Counted from the first letter of the stretch, positions 8,715 through 17,957 are shown. The stretch is DNA of 64,000 nucleotides from Desulfovibrio sp. 86 (GCF_902702915.1 NZ_LR738849.1:2046001-2110000), one strand, 5' to 3'. The notes: generated by a model not told the origin, from the letters alone. Numbers and translations: made by a program.

Positions 8715-8865
8715 TAGAGCAGATCAACTTTGAAATGAAAAGCATTTCAAAGTTTTCATTCAGCCGTAAAATGCGATTTGCGGCTAAATCCACGCCACGT
8801 TGTGGCGCGCTGCACGAAAGTGCAGCGTTAGAGCATGCACACGTTTTCAAAGGTAACATGCTCTA
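8715..8865 (+). repeat. Family A intergenic repeat, copy 1
   Basis: 151 nt. In order: TAGAGCAGAT end, hairpin CTTTGAAATG/CATTTCAAAG, hairpin CAGCCG..CGGCT around AATGCGATTTG, hairpin CCACGCCACG-TTGTGGCG, hairpin GCTGCAC/GTGCAGC, then TAGAGCATG/CATGCTCTA closing the element. The same modules in the same order occur in copies 2, 3, 5 and 6. Confidence 0.85.
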
Positions 8866-8907
8866 ATGAGAGCAAATCCTTCTCCCGTGGGTTGCGCATT
8901 GCCGCAA

Positions 8908-8942
8908 AAAAAGCTGAACGCCTTGCAGGCTCTCAGCTTTTT
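8908..8942 (-). terminator. Terminator of flhA (bidirectional)
   Basis: Stem AAAAAGCTGA/TCAGCTTTTT with an inner GCC/GGC pair. A and T runs flank both arms, so it can act for the converging regulator gene as well as for flhA. Confidence 0.8.
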
Positions 8943-8965
8943 GTTTGTCATGGTGCGCGCGGAGG

Positions 8966-11065
8966 TTATTCGGCCGCAACGCTGCCCACTGACTGCAGGC
9001 GGATGTCCTGCGGAATTTCAGCCTGTGAAATCACGGGCACCGAGGGCAGAAAGCGCGTGACCAGCTGGGCCAAATGCGGGCGTATGATGGGATTGACCAG
9101 CAGCACGGGCTGACCGTCGGTACTGACGGCATTTTCCACAGCGGCGCTGATGTTCTGCACAAGCCTCTGGGCCGCCGCCGGGTTGAGCGAAAGAAAGGTC
9201 GCGCCCGTATCGGCCTGGCGCACGCCTTCCTGCACCATGCGCTCGGCATTGGGGGCCAGGGTGAGCACCGGCAGGGTGCCCTGGCTGTCCAGATAGGGCC
9301 GCACGATGGAGCGCGCCAGCTTTTCCCGTACATATTCGGCCAGTATTTCGGGGTTTTTTATGCCCGCGCCAAAGTCGCCCAGGGTTTCCACAATGGTGAG
9401 CATGTCGCGTATGCCCACGTTTTCGCGCACCAGAAGTTGCAGCACCTTTTGCACCGTGCCAAGGGGCAGCACGTTGGGCACGAGGTCTTCCACAGCCTTG
9501 GGCGAGTGCTTGGCCACGGTGTCCAGCAGCCCCTGCACGGCCTGGCGGTCAAGAAAATCGGACAGATGGCGCTTGAACACTTCCGTCAGATGGGTGGCGA
9601 TGACCGTGGCCGGGTCCACCACCGTGTAGCCGGCCAGCATGGCCTCTTCGCGCTGGCTGTCCGGTATCCAGAGGGCGGGCAGGTTAAAGGCCGGTTCGCG
9701 GGTTTCAATGCCGCTGATCTTGGTGGTCACGTTGCCGGGGTCCATGGCCAGAAAATGGTCAACGAGGATTTCCGCCGAAGCCACCTGATTGCCCTTGATG
9801 AGCAGGGAATACTGGCCAGGCTTGAGTTGCAGGTTGTCGCGCAAATGCAGCGAGGGGATGACCACGCCCATGTCCAGGGCGAACTGCCGCCGTATGGAGC
9901 GGATGCGCGCGAGCAGGTTGCCGCTCTGCTCCTCGTCCACCAGAGGAATGAGGCCGTAGCCCACTTCAAGCTCCAGCGTGTCCAGGGGCAGGAGGGCCTG
10001 CACTTCTTCGGGGGTGTCGGCTGTGCCGGAACCGGCTGCGGCCTTCTTTTCTTTCTTTTCTCTGGCCTGGTCGTCGGCCTCGTTTTTGTCCGTGAGGCGG
10101 GCCACCGTGAAAATAAGGGCGGAAATGACCAGAAAGGGCAGGGTGGGCAGGCCGGGCACAAGGGCGAAAAGCAGCAGCACGGCCGAGACCATCCTGAGCG
10201 CCCGGCTGTTAAAGGTGAGCTGCGCCAGAAATTCTTCGCCCATCTTGGCTTCGGAGGCGGCGCGCGACACCAGCAGGCCCGTGCCCGTGGACACGATGAT
10301 GGACGGAATGGTGGAAACCAGACCGTCGCCGATGGTCAGCAGAGAATAGGTGGTGAGGGCGGTGTTCCAGTCCATATCCTTCTGTACCATGCCAATGATG
10401 ATGCCGCCGACGATATTGACCAGAGTAATGAACATGCCCGCGTTCACGTCCCCGGAAACGAATTTGCACGCGCCGTCCATGGCGCCGTAAAAGTCGGCTT
10501 CCTTGCGCAGTCCGTTACGGCGTGCCGTGGCCTGCTCCTCGTCTATGAGTCCGGCGTTGAGGTCGGCCTCGATGGCCATCTGCTTGCCGGGCATGGCGTC
10601 CAGGGTAAAGCGCGCGGCCACTTCGGCGATGCGCGTGGTGCCCGCCGTGATGACCACCTTGTTGAGAATGAACAGGATCATGAATATGACCGCGCCCACA
10701 ACGTAGCTGCCGCCCACGACGAACTCGCCGAACGCGCGGATGACCGAGCCCGCCGCGTCCACGCCCATGTCGCCGTTGAGCAGGATAAGACGGGTGGCGG
10801 CCACGTTGAGCGACAGCCGCAGCAATGTCGTCACCAACAGCAGGGAGGGAAAGATGGTGAACTCCAGCGGGGAGGTCATGAACATGGTGGTGATGAGCAC
10901 CAGCAGGGCTATGGAGATGCTCACGCAGAGCATGATGTCCAGAAAGAAGGTGGGCAGGGGCACCAGCATGACAAAAAGGATGATGACCACGCCAGCGGCC
11001 AGCATGATTTCGCCATTCTTGGAAAACCTGCTGTAATCCATCTTCGGTAAGCTTGCAGCAGCCAT
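8966..11065 (-). CDS. flhA: Flagellar export gate protein FlhA
   Basis: Membrane core of the flagellar type III export gate. 699 aa, full length: about eight membrane segments in the first 320 residues, the FHIPEP signature region ARFTLDAMPGKQMAIEADLN, and a large cytoplasmic domain (from about 340) that docks substrates and chaperones. It lies 51 nt after flhB. GAGGTG about 9 nt before the ATG supports the start. Confidence 0.96.
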   Translation of the reverse strand: MAAASLPKMDYSRFSKNGEIMLAAGVVIILFVMLVPLPTFFLDIMLCVSISIALLVLITTMFMTSPLEFTIFPSLLLVTTLLRLSLNVAATRLILLNGDMGVDAAGSVIRAFGEFVVGGSYVVGAVIFMILFILNKVVITAGTTRIAEVAARFTLDAMPGKQMAIEADLNAGLIDEEQATARRNGLRKEADFYGAMDGACKFVSGDVNAGMFITLVNIVGGIIIGMVQKDMDWNTALTTYSLLTIGDGLVSTIPSIIVSTGTGLLVSRAASEAKMGEEFLAQLTFNSRALRMVSAVLLLFALVPGLPTLPFLVISALIFTVARLTDKNEADDQAREKKEKKAAAGSGTADTPEEVQALLPLDTLELEVGYGLIPLVDEEQSGNLLARIRSIRRQFALDMGVVIPSLHLRDNLQLKPGQYSLLIKGNQVASAEILVDHFLAMDPGNVTTKISGIETREPAFNLPALWIPDSQREEAMLAGYTVVDPATVIATHLTEVFKRHLSDFLDRQAVQGLLDTVAKHSPKAVEDLVPNVLPLGTVQKVLQLLVRENVGIRDMLTIVETLGDFGAGIKNPEILAEYVREKLARSIVRPYLDSQGTLPVLTLAPNAERMVQEGVRQADTGATFLSLNPAAAQRLVQNISAAVENAVSTDGQPVLLVNPIIRPHLAQLVTRFLPSVPVISQAEIPQDIRLQSVGSVAAE

Positions 11066-11116
11066 TTTTCTGACACCTCGCTTCTGCGCCGCAACTGTCT
11101 GCGCGCGCCGGAAAAA

Positions 11117-12196
11117 CTATGAATTATGCACTCTTGGCTTGAGCTTCCAGATGGCGGCCAATACTGTGGCCACAGCCTTGTACAGCTCCTCGGGGATCAT
11201 GTCGCCCACTTCGGCTGATTTATACAAAGCCCGTGCCAGAGGCACATTTTCGCGGATGGGCACCTTGTTTTCGCGGGCGACCTGCTTGATTTTTTCGGCC
11301 AGGTGATCCGCGCCCATGGCCACGACCACCGGGGCCGGAGCCTCTGCGGTATTGTACCGCAGGGCCACGGCTATGTGCGTGGGGTTGGTGATGACGACGT
11401 CGGCCTTGGGCACGTCCTGCAACATGCGTCTGCTCATGGCTTCCATCATTTTTTTGCGTTGCTGGCTCTTGACCTTGGGGTCGCCGTCCGCCTGCTTCTG
11501 TTCGTCCTTTACCTCGTCCTTGGTCATCTTCATGTTCTCTTTGTAGGCGTAGCGGGACTGCCACACGTCAAAAGCGGCAATGATAAGGATGGGGATGAGG
11601 GCATAGCTCGCCAGCTTGAAGGCCATCTTCAGCATGTATATGGCCACGCCTTCGGTGGTGGAATAATACATGGGAAGAAAATTTTCATATTCCTTGTAGA
11701 TGATCCAGGCGGGTATGACGGACAGGATAATGGAAAACATCAGGCTTTTTACGGTGCGCAATACCGTTTGGGGCGAAAACAGCATCTGCTTGATGCCCTT
11801 GAAGATATTGAAGCGCTGCATCTTGGGCTTGAAAATCTTGGTGGTCCACAGCTTGCCCACCTGAAGGCGCTGGGCCAGCATGCTCAGAAAGGCCAGCGTG
11901 AGCAGGATGGGCATGGTTATCTTGCATATCTCCACCATGAGATCCAGCGTCAGGCTGTAGACATTTTCGGGGTTGGGGTCGAACTCCCAGGCGTGGCTCA
12001 AGAAATGGCGGAAGATGTTTTTTATTTCTTCGCTCATGGGGCCTATCCATGCGTAAAGAATGGACATGCCGCCAAGCAGGCTCACGGCTTTGCCAAGTTC
12101 CTGCGATTTGGGAACATTGCCCTCGGCGCGTTGCTTGTTGATGCGCTTTGGGGTGGCTTTTTCTGTTTTGCTGGGGTCTTTCTGCGTGCCGAACAT
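11117..12196 (-). CDS. flhB: Flagellar export specificity switch FlhB
   Basis: Export-gate component that switches secretion from rod/hook to filament substrates. 359 aa with four membrane segments (about 33-50, 90-110, 145-165, 185-210) and a cytoplasmic domain carrying the self-cleavage site NPTH in ITNPTHIAVALRY. N-terminal KTEKATPKRINKQRAEG is typical. The ribosome site is weak (GGATA). First gene of flhB-flhA, behind a sigma-54 site. Confidence 0.96.
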   Translation of the reverse strand: MFGTQKDPSKTEKATPKRINKQRAEGNVPKSQELGKAVSLLGGMSILYAWIGPMSEEIKNIFRHFLSHAWEFDPNPENVYSLTLDLMVEICKITMPILLTLAFLSMLAQRLQVGKLWTTKIFKPKMQRFNIFKGIKQMLFSPQTVLRTVKSLMFSIILSVIPAWIIYKEYENFLPMYYSTTEGVAIYMLKMAFKLASYALIPILIIAAFDVWQSRYAYKENMKMTKDEVKDEQKQADGDPKVKSQQRKKMMEAMSRRMLQDVPKADVVITNPTHIAVALRYNTAEAPAPVVVAMGADHLAEKIKQVARENKVPIRENVPLARALYKSAEVGDMIPEELYKAVATVLAAIWKLKPRVHNS

Positions 12197-12254
12197 GCCG
12201 TATCCGCCGTCGTTTTATTGGCGCGGTTCCGGGCAGGGGCCGCGTCACATGCAC

Positions 12255-12275
12255 TGAGCAAAAAGCGTGCCCGGT
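12255..12275 (-). promoter_or_regulatory. Sigma-54 promoter upstream of flhB
   Basis: On the minus strand: GGGCACGCTTTTTGCT, with GG and GC exactly 10 nt apart; GGCACG at -24 and TTGC at -12 match the consensus well. The expected start of transcription is about 50 nt before the flhB ATG. Confidence 0.72.
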
Positions 12276-12416
12276 GCGCTGGCCGAGTGCTTTCGCCGGG
12301 CAGGCCGAAGCCGGAAGGGACAGGCTTGAGGGTGGGGCCCAAGAAGTGTATGTGCAGAAGACGGGTTGCGTTGCAGGGCATGGGCTTTTGTCGCGTAAGG
12401 CCTGAAACTGTTTGCC

Positions 12417-12565
12417 TAGACCAGATTACCTTTGAAATGTTAGACATTTCAAAGGGGCCATTCTGCCGAAAATGCGATTTGCGGCAGAATCCACGCCACG
12501 TTGTGGCGCGCTGCACTCTCGCGCAGCGTTAGAGCATTTAACTTTTTCAAAGGTTAAATGCTCTA
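12417..12565 (+). repeat. Family A intergenic repeat, copy 2
   Basis: 149 nt, same module order and orientation as copy 1. The first hairpin is CCTTTGAAATG-ttaga-CATTTCAAAGG. The second arm pair has changed together to TTCTGCCG/CGGCAGAA where copy 1 has TTCAGCCG/CGGCTAAA; this is partial covariation. The end pair is TAGAGCATTTAAC/GTTAAATGCTCTA. Confidence 0.85.
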
Positions 12566-12843
12566 AAAACTGTTCGACGGCTGTATGGGCCGCGCCCGTA
12601 TGAAGGTAAGCGTGGTTGTCCGCGTTGTCTTTGCGAGGGGTTGCCATGCCCTTTGCAACGCTGTGTTTTCAAAGGTGGTCTTGCGCATGCGGCGCTTGGC
12701 GCGGGCGGCCAGCCTGCGGCGCGGGCGTCAAGCGCTGTGCGGCGGAGTGGCGATGCACGCGGGCAGCGCAACGGCGCACGCCAAAAGCGAAACCTGCATG
12801 GCTGCCATGTTTTGGCCAGCCCACGCCTCATATTGAGGAAGCC

Positions 12844-14073
12844 ATGTTTTACGGGTGGAAAATCAGTCTGCTGTCCATGGGCGGCAATTTTATGTTGCAG
12901 GGCAGCGTGCTCTACTGCATGAACGCTTTTATGGAGCCCCTGTGCGACGCCTATGGCTGGACGCGCGCTGAACTCAACGTCAGCATGGCTGTGGCCGCCC
13001 TTGTGGGGCAGTTGGCCATGCCGGTGGCGGCTTCGCTCTCCGCACGGTTTTCATTGCGCCGCCTGATGGCTTCAGGGGCGCTGGTGGGCGGTGTTGCCAC
13101 CATTCTTCAGGGTATGACGGGCAATATGGCGCTCTTTACCCTGCTGTTCACCATTGCCTGGAGCGCCACCCAGATATGCGGCGGCGTGGTGGGCAACGCC
13201 CTGGTGAGCAACTGGTTCTATTATTTTCGTGGTCGGGCTTTTGGCGTCGCCAACGCGGGCACATCGCTGTCGGGCGTTGTGCTGCCCCTGGCGGCCATGG
13301 TGCTGATCAACCATTTTGACGTGAGCACGGCCTATCTTGTGCTCGGCCTGCTGACCTGCGCGCTGGCCCCCCTGTCCTGGGCGCTGGTGCGCGATACGCC
13401 GCAGGCCATGCACATGCACCCGGACGGCAGAAGACACGACCCCCCGGTGAGCCGCAAACAGTGCGCGACGGACACATCCTTCACAGGGCTTTTGCATTCG
13501 CCCCGCGCCTACTGCCTGGGCATGACCTTCGGTCTGGCGCTCATGGTCAGCTCTTCGGTCATGAGCCAGATGAAACCCCGTTTTGTGGACCTGGGCATTG
13601 CGCCCTATCCGGCCATGCTGCTGGCCTGCTCCGCCGCGCTGTGCGCGGCCCTTGGCAAATATGTGTGGGGTTGGGCCTGCGACCGCTTCACGCCCCTGAC
13701 TGCAGTTCACGGCATTATGCTGGCCTGCGCCGCAAGCCTGTGTCTGGGCTTTCTGCCGCCCAACGTGTGGACCATGACCGTCTTCAGCCTCAGCTTCGGC
13801 CTGTGCGTGGGCGGATTGTGGACAGTGCTGCCCGCCGTGGTTTCCTACTATTACGGCAGCGGCAATTTTTTGCCCTCGTACAAGTTCGTGTCCATCTTCA
13901 TCATGCTGCGCTGCCTGGGATACCCCATCATGGGCTATTCCTATGAAATAACGGGCGGCTATGGGGCTGCGGACATTGCTTTTGTGGGCTTGCTGCTGCT
14001 TTCGCTGGGATTGAGTTTGTACCTGCGTGAAGGCGACGCCGTGGAGGGCGCTGTGCGTCGGCGCAGGGTTTAG
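12844..14073 (+). CDS. MFS transporter
   Basis: 409-aa, 12-segment major facilitator resembling the oxalate/formate and monocarboxylate porter branch in its start (MFYGWKISLLSMGGNFMLQG) and the inter-segment pattern. Substrate unknown. The ATG at 12844 follows TTGAGGAA. The longer upstream frame is rejected because it lacks a ribosome site and protein-like composition. It converges on tyrA across a large palindrome. Confidence 0.82.
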   Translation: MFYGWKISLLSMGGNFMLQGSVLYCMNAFMEPLCDAYGWTRAELNVSMAVAALVGQLAMPVAASLSARFSLRRLMASGALVGGVATILQGMTGNMALFTLLFTIAWSATQICGGVVGNALVSNWFYYFRGRAFGVANAGTSLSGVVLPLAAMVLINHFDVSTAYLVLGLLTCALAPLSWALVRDTPQAMHMHPDGRRHDPPVSRKQCATDTSFTGLLHSPRAYCLGMTFGLALMVSSSVMSQMKPRFVDLGIAPYPAMLLACSAALCAALGKYVWGWACDRFTPLTAVHGIMLACAASLCLGFLPPNVWTMTVFSLSFGLCVGGLWTVLPAVVSYYYGSGNFLPSYKFVSIFIMLRCLGYPIMGYSYEITGGYGAADIAFVGLLLLSLGLSLYLREGDAVEGAVRRRRV

Positions 14074-14198
14074 GGAAACGCTGATTTGTTCCGTTTGGCG
14101 GCGTTGCGCATTTTTTTTGAAACAGTCGAGGACGAAAGAGTCCACTCCTGCTTCAAAAAAAGAACGCGCCTTGCCAAACGAAACAACTGCGCGTTTCC
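14074..14198. repeat. Large imperfect palindrome between converging MFS gene and tyrA
   Basis: Arms 14074-14121 and 14152-14198 pair over most of their length, including GGAAACGC/GCGTTTCC, CGTTTGGC/GCCAAACG and TTTTTTTGAA/TTCAAAAAAA; the centre has GGAC/GTCC around GAAAG. It starts directly after the MFS stop codon. It could serve as a bidirectional terminator. A half copy lies at 22565-22620. Confidence 0.8.
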
Positions 14199-14214
14199 AG
14201 GAGGCTCTTTAATC

Positions 14215-14241
14215 AGAGCATTTTAACTTTGAAATTGCTCT
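14215..14241. repeat. Miniature palindrome with family A type ends
   Basis: AGAGCATTTTAACTTTGAAATTGCTCT: only the outer ends of the repeat family, with AGAGCA and TGCTCT facing each other. Confidence 0.55.
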
Positions 14242-14266
14242 GGCGGCGGGAGCGCAATTTCAGCCC

Positions 14267-15274
14267 TTACATCCGGCCGTTGTGACCGCCCGTATTTGGG
14301 GCCGCATTTTGGGCCGCATTTTGGAGCACATTGGGGGCTTCTGACGCGGCCCTGTTTTCGCCCTCGTTTTCGTCCTCCTGCCACCACCAGCCAGCCCGTT
14401 CACAGAGCAGATCAATGTCCCCGGCAGCGGCGAGGTTGAGCATCTGCCGGTACTGACGCACGGCTTCGTGGCTGTGGGCGTTGGCTTCGAACAGGCCGGA
14501 AAAGAGACGGGCGTCCTCCGTGAGCATCTTGCGGGCCGCGTGCTGCCGCCGCCGAAAGGACGGCGTAAGAAAGGGCAGCAAATCGTCCTGCCCGGCCAGC
14601 AGGGCAAAATAGGCCAGGCTGGTGATAAAGTTCATGTTCTGGATGCGGGCCATGGCCTTGTCGTGCTTTTCCGCCGAGGTCAGAAAGGTGCGGCAGCCAA
14701 GGTCGGCAAAAAAGCCCTCAACCAGGGCCAGGTGTTCCGGCCCCGCATGGTGGCCCGGAGTGATGGCCACGGGCAGTTCGGCGTCAGCTTCGGGGTTGGG
14801 ACCGAAAAGCGGGTGCGTGCCCACCACGGGCCCGGCCCAGAGGCGTTCCATCTGGCGCAGGGGCTGCTCCTTCACGGAGGTGATATCGGTGAGCACCGCC
14901 GTGGACGGCAAATGGGGACAGACTGCGGCTGTCACCTCGTCAAACACGGCGGCGGGCACGCAGATGATGGCCATGGCCGCTCCGGCGCAGGCATGCGCCA
15001 GTTTTTCCGGCGTAAGGGGCACGTCGGCTCCGGCTATGGCCAGACCGGCGGCCTGGGCGCGCTGTATGAGCATGGCTCCCATGCGCCCTTGCGAGCCTAT
15101 GACGACGGTTTTGCCCCGCGCGTGGGCAGGCGCGGCCTGGCGGTTCTCGGTAGTCTGGCCAGTCTGGCCGGTCTGAGTGGTCTGGCCAGTCTGAGTGGTC
15201 TGGCCGGTCTGGCCCCCTGTTTGCGATTGTGCGGCCGCCCCTGTTTTCAGGGCCGGGCCAAACTGCTCTGTCAT
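14267..15274 (-). CDS. tyrA: Prephenate dehydrogenase TyrA
   Basis: NAD(P)-dependent oxidation of prephenate toward tyrosine. The 335-aa protein has a Rossmann start GKTVVIGSQGRMGAMLI at about residues 53-69 and the conserved block VVGTHPLFGP, followed by the helical dimer domain. The ATG at 15274 overlaps the aroA stop (ATGA), fixing the start. Odd feature: residues about 17-45 are a Gln-Thr-Gly low-complexity repeat from a DNA minisatellite, separating the start from the catalytic domain. Last gene of the aromatic operon. Confidence 0.9.
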   Translation of the reverse strand: MTEQFGPALKTGAAAQSQTGGQTGQTTQTGQTTQTGQTGQTTENRQAAPAHARGKTVVIGSQGRMGAMLIQRAQAAGLAIAGADVPLTPEKLAHACAGAAMAIICVPAAVFDEVTAAVCPHLPSTAVLTDITSVKEQPLRQMERLWAGPVVGTHPLFGPNPEADAELPVAITPGHHAGPEHLALVEGFFADLGCRTFLTSAEKHDKAMARIQNMNFITSLAYFALLAGQDDLLPFLTPSFRRRQHAARKMLTEDARLFSGLFEANAHSHEAVRQYRQMLNLAAAGDIDLLCERAGWWWQEDENEGENRAASEAPNVLQNAAQNAAPNTGGHNGRM

Positions 15275-16722
15275 GCCAGCTGCCCCCAGACGCTCCAGAA
15301 CTGCGGAAAGGACTTGCTGACCACTGAGGGGTCGTCCAGGCGCGAGCGCACCGTGGCCTCGGGCAGGCACAGATCCAGCAGGGCCAGGGACATGGCTATG
15401 CGGTGGTCGTTGTGGGCCGACAGGCTTTGCCCTTCGGGCAGCACGGGGTGGTTGGGCTTGCCGTTGTTGCGGCCGCCCAGGCCGTTGACCAGCATGCCGT
15501 CAGAAAGCTCGTCCACGATGACGCCGGTTTTGGCCAGTTCCGTGGCAGGGGCCTTGATGCGGTCAGATTCCTTGTGGCGCAGGTGGGCCACATTGCGGAT
15601 GCGCGTGGAGCCCTGGGCAAAGGCCGCCAGCATGGCCACCGTGGGCACAAGGTCGGGGCAGTGTCCCATATCCAGTTCCACGCCGTGCAGGCGGGAGGGA
15701 TACACTGTGACGGCTTGCGGCTCAACGCTGACCCGCGCGCCCATTTTTTGCAGGATTTCCAGCATGGCGCGGTCGCCCTGAAGGGAATCGGCCCGCAGGC
15801 CTTCCACGCGCACGGGGCGGCGGCCCAGAGCGCCGGCGGCCAGCAGGTAGGATGCGCCGGACCAGTCGCCCTCCACCGTGTACTCGCCCGCCTGGTAGCG
15901 GCCGGGATGCACGGTGACGCGCAAACAGCCGGGCCTGGCCTCGGCAAGCTGGCGCCATGCGCCGTGGGGCAGGGTCTGCCACGCGGCTGCGGCGTCGGGG
16001 CGGGTCTGCACCTCAAATCTGATGCCGTAGTCCGTCAGGCATTGCAGGGTCAGGCCCACATAGGGCCAGGACACGGCCTTGCCCCCGCCGAGCGACAGGG
16101 TCAGGGGCGACGGCCCCATGGGAGCGGCCAGCAGCAAGCCTGAAAAATACTGGCTTGAAATATCCATGCCCAGTTCCACCGTGCCGCCGCAGCACGCCGG
16201 ATCAAGACCGTCGGCGGTGATCACGCAGGGGGGGCAGTCGGGCTTTTCCTCAAAAACGGTTTTGGTCCCAAGGGCCGCCAGGGCATTGGTCAGTTCGGCA
16301 ATGGGCCGCTCGTGCATGCGCCCCGCGCCGTGGATGCGGAACACGCCGTGTCCGGCGGCCAGTACGGCCGTGAGCAGGCGACAGGTGGTGCCGGACTCCT
16401 CCACGTCACAGGAAAGAGGCGCTGCGGCCGTGCCGCCCGAAGGCCTGCCGTCCATGCCCGTGACGCGCCAGGCCCCGGACGAGGGCGTGCTTTCGGGCAG
16501 TTCCTCCATCTTCGCGCCAGCGGCGCAAAGGATGGCCCGGGTGCGTTCCAGGTCGCGGCTTTCAAGCGTATGACGCACAACGGACGTGCCGTGGGCCAGG
16601 GCCGCGCCCATGAGGTAGCGGTGCGAAACCGACTTTGAGGCAGGCGCGGTGACCGCCACTGTTTCCGCTGTGTTCGTGAGGTCCGCGTTGCTGGCGGCCA
16701 CGGTATCCTTGGTCTGGTTCAT
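15271..16722 (-). CDS. aroA: 3-phosphoshikimate 1-carboxyvinyltransferase (EPSP synthase) AroA
   Basis: Adds enolpyruvate to shikimate-3-phosphate. Visible motifs: PASKSVSHRYLMGAALA (substrate-binding Lys/Ser near residue 28), GMDISSQYFSGLLLA, LRHKESDRIKA and HNDHRIAMSLALL. At 483 aa it is longer than the common 430 aa because of an extra N-terminal segment and inserts. Its start overlaps the pheA stop and its stop overlaps the tyrA start, each by 4 nt, indicating translational coupling. Confidence 0.95.
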   Translation of the reverse strand: MNQTKDTVAASNADLTNTAETVAVTAPASKSVSHRYLMGAALAHGTSVVRHTLESRDLERTRAILCAAGAKMEELPESTPSSGAWRVTGMDGRPSGGTAAAPLSCDVEESGTTCRLLTAVLAAGHGVFRIHGAGRMHERPIAELTNALAALGTKTVFEEKPDCPPCVITADGLDPACCGGTVELGMDISSQYFSGLLLAAPMGPSPLTLSLGGGKAVSWPYVGLTLQCLTDYGIRFEVQTRPDAAAAWQTLPHGAWRQLAEARPGCLRVTVHPGRYQAGEYTVEGDWSGASYLLAAGALGRRPVRVEGLRADSLQGDRAMLEILQKMGARVSVEPQAVTVYPSRLHGVELDMGHCPDLVPTVAMLAAFAQGSTRIRNVAHLRHKESDRIKAPATELAKTGVIVDELSDGMLVNGLGGRNNGKPNHPVLPEGQSLSAHNDHRIAMSLALLDLCLPEATVRSRLDDPSVVSKSFPQFWSVWGQLA

Positions 16723-17957
16723 GATTCTTGCTGCTCCGATTCTTCCGTATGAAGGTCTAGGCGGTCCAGTTGCGGACCCATGGGGTAGCTGCCCAGAATG
16801 CGAAAGCTGGTGCAGGCTTCGTGCAGTTTTGTCAGCAGGCTCGCATAGCGCGGGTCTTCAAGATCGCTTTCCACATCGGCGAAGAACACGTACTTCCAGC
16901 ACTGGCCGCGCAGGGGGCGCGATTCCAGCTTGCGCATGTTGATGTCGTGTTTGGCCAGCAGATCCAGCACGTGCGAAAGGGCCCCGGCCTTGTCCGGCAG
17001 GGTGAAGAGCAGCGAGGTCTTGTCCGCTCCGCTGTGGCCGGGCTGCGGGTTCTGCGTCTTGTTGCCGCCCTGTCCGCCGCTGACCTTGGGGCCGATGATG
17101 ACAAAGCGCGTCCAGTTGCCGGGCTCGTCCTCGATGCGGCTGGCAAGAATGCCAAGGCCCATGAGGTCGGCCAGCTTGCCGTGTCCGATGGCTGCGGTGT
17201 GGCCCTGATCCGCCTGCGCGGCCCGCTGGGCCGCTGCGGCGGTGGATTCCACCGGCACCAGCCCCGCGTTGGGCAGATGGGCGCGCAGCCAGCCGCCACA
17301 CTGGGCCAGGGGCTGCGGGTGCGAATACACCGTGCGCACGGCGGCCAGGGAAGGCGCGTTGCTCAACAGGCAATGGGATATGCGCGAAAAAAGCTCGGCC
17401 TGGATAAAAACGTCGTGCTTGAGAAAAAGATCAAAACTTACGCCCACAGTGCCCTGCAGGGAGTTTTCAAGCGGAACGACGCCAAGTTCGCAATTGCCCG
17501 AAGACACTTCCTCAAAGACCTGCGTCAAATCGTTGCAGGCATGGAATGTGGCCGCGTGCCCCAGATACTCCACACCGGCAAAATAGGAAAATGTGCCTTC
17601 GGGGCCAAGATAGGCGACGTTTTGCGGTCGTTGCAGGGCGCGTGAGGAAGAAAAAATCTCGCGCCAGATGGCCCGCAGATGATCTTCGGGCAAGGGGCCG
17701 GGGTTGCGGGCTGCCAGACTGTCCAGCACTTCCTTTTCACGCACGGGCTTGAAGATGATGCCCGGCACGTCGGCCTTGATGTGCCCCACCTCGCGGCTCA
17801 GGGCCGCGCGGCGGTTGAAAAGGGACAGCAGATCCTGATCCACCGCGTCTATTTCATTGCGGATGGCCGAAAGGCGCTCCTCGGCATTGCCGGGCTGATC
17901 TTGGTCCCCCGCAGTGTGCCGGGCGGCATCGGGCCAGTGGCTGTTGCTGCCGTCCAT
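16719..17957 (-). CDS. pheA: Bifunctional chorismate mutase / prephenate dehydratase PheA
   Basis: Converts chorismate to prephenate and on to phenylpyruvate. Domains: AroQ chorismate mutase (about 27-110; RLSAIRNEIDAVDQDLLSLF), prephenate dehydratase (about 115-295; YLGPEGTFSYFAG) and a C-terminal ACT domain (about 315-400) with the ESRP Phe-binding motif, so feedback inhibition by phenylalanine is expected. Start at 17957 because CAGGAGG lies 4-8 nt upstream; a frame 33 codons longer runs into the DHQ synthase gene. 412 aa. Confidence 0.94.
   Translation of the reverse strand: MDGSNSHWPDAARHTAGDQDQPGNAEERLSAIRNEIDAVDQDLLSLFNRRAALSREVGHIKADVPGIIFKPVREKEVLDSLAARNPGPLPEDHLRAIWREIFSSSRALQRPQNVAYLGPEGTFSYFAGVEYLGHAATFHACNDLTQVFEEVSSGNCELGVVPLENSLQGTVGVSFDLFLKHDVFIQAELFSRISHCLLSNAPSLAAVRTVYSHPQPLAQCGGWLRAHLPNAGLVPVESTAAAAQRAAQADQGHTAAIGHGKLADLMGLGILASRIEDEPGNWTRFVIIGPKVSGGQGGNKTQNPQPGHSGADKTSLLFTLPDKAGALSHVLDLLAKHDINMRKLESRPLRGQCWKYVFFADVESDLEDPRYASLLTKLHEACTSFRILGSYPMGPQLDRLDLHTEESEQQES

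Larger units (their letters stand above)
8476..8965. other. Intergenic region between converging crp-like gene and flhA
   Basis: 490 nt with no gene. It contains two hairpins after the regulator (GATTCTGCC/GGCAGAATC at 8494-8527 and CGTTGCCAT/ATGGCAACG at 8532-8556), a 77-nt stretch bounded by GAGCAATTTCA/TGAAATTGCTC (8639-8715), family A repeat copy 1 and the flhA terminator. Confidence 0.7.
12197..12843. other. Divergent intergenic region flhB / MFS gene
   Basis: 647 nt. It holds the flhB sigma-54 site, family A repeat copy 2, and about 280 nt ahead of the MFS gene in which an open frame continues upstream but reads as Arg/Ala/Cys-rich noise. No other gene is supported. Confidence 0.6.

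Noticed and set aside
9074..11050. 658-codon plus-strand open frame opposite flhA
   Set aside because: Antisense shadow of a GC-rich gene: rich in His/Gly/Gln, no ribosome site, and the minus strand encodes an unambiguous full-length FlhA.
12616..12843. 76-codon N-terminal extension of the MFS transporter
   Set aside because: Composition is unlike a transporter N-terminus, and a good ribosome site marks ATG 12844.
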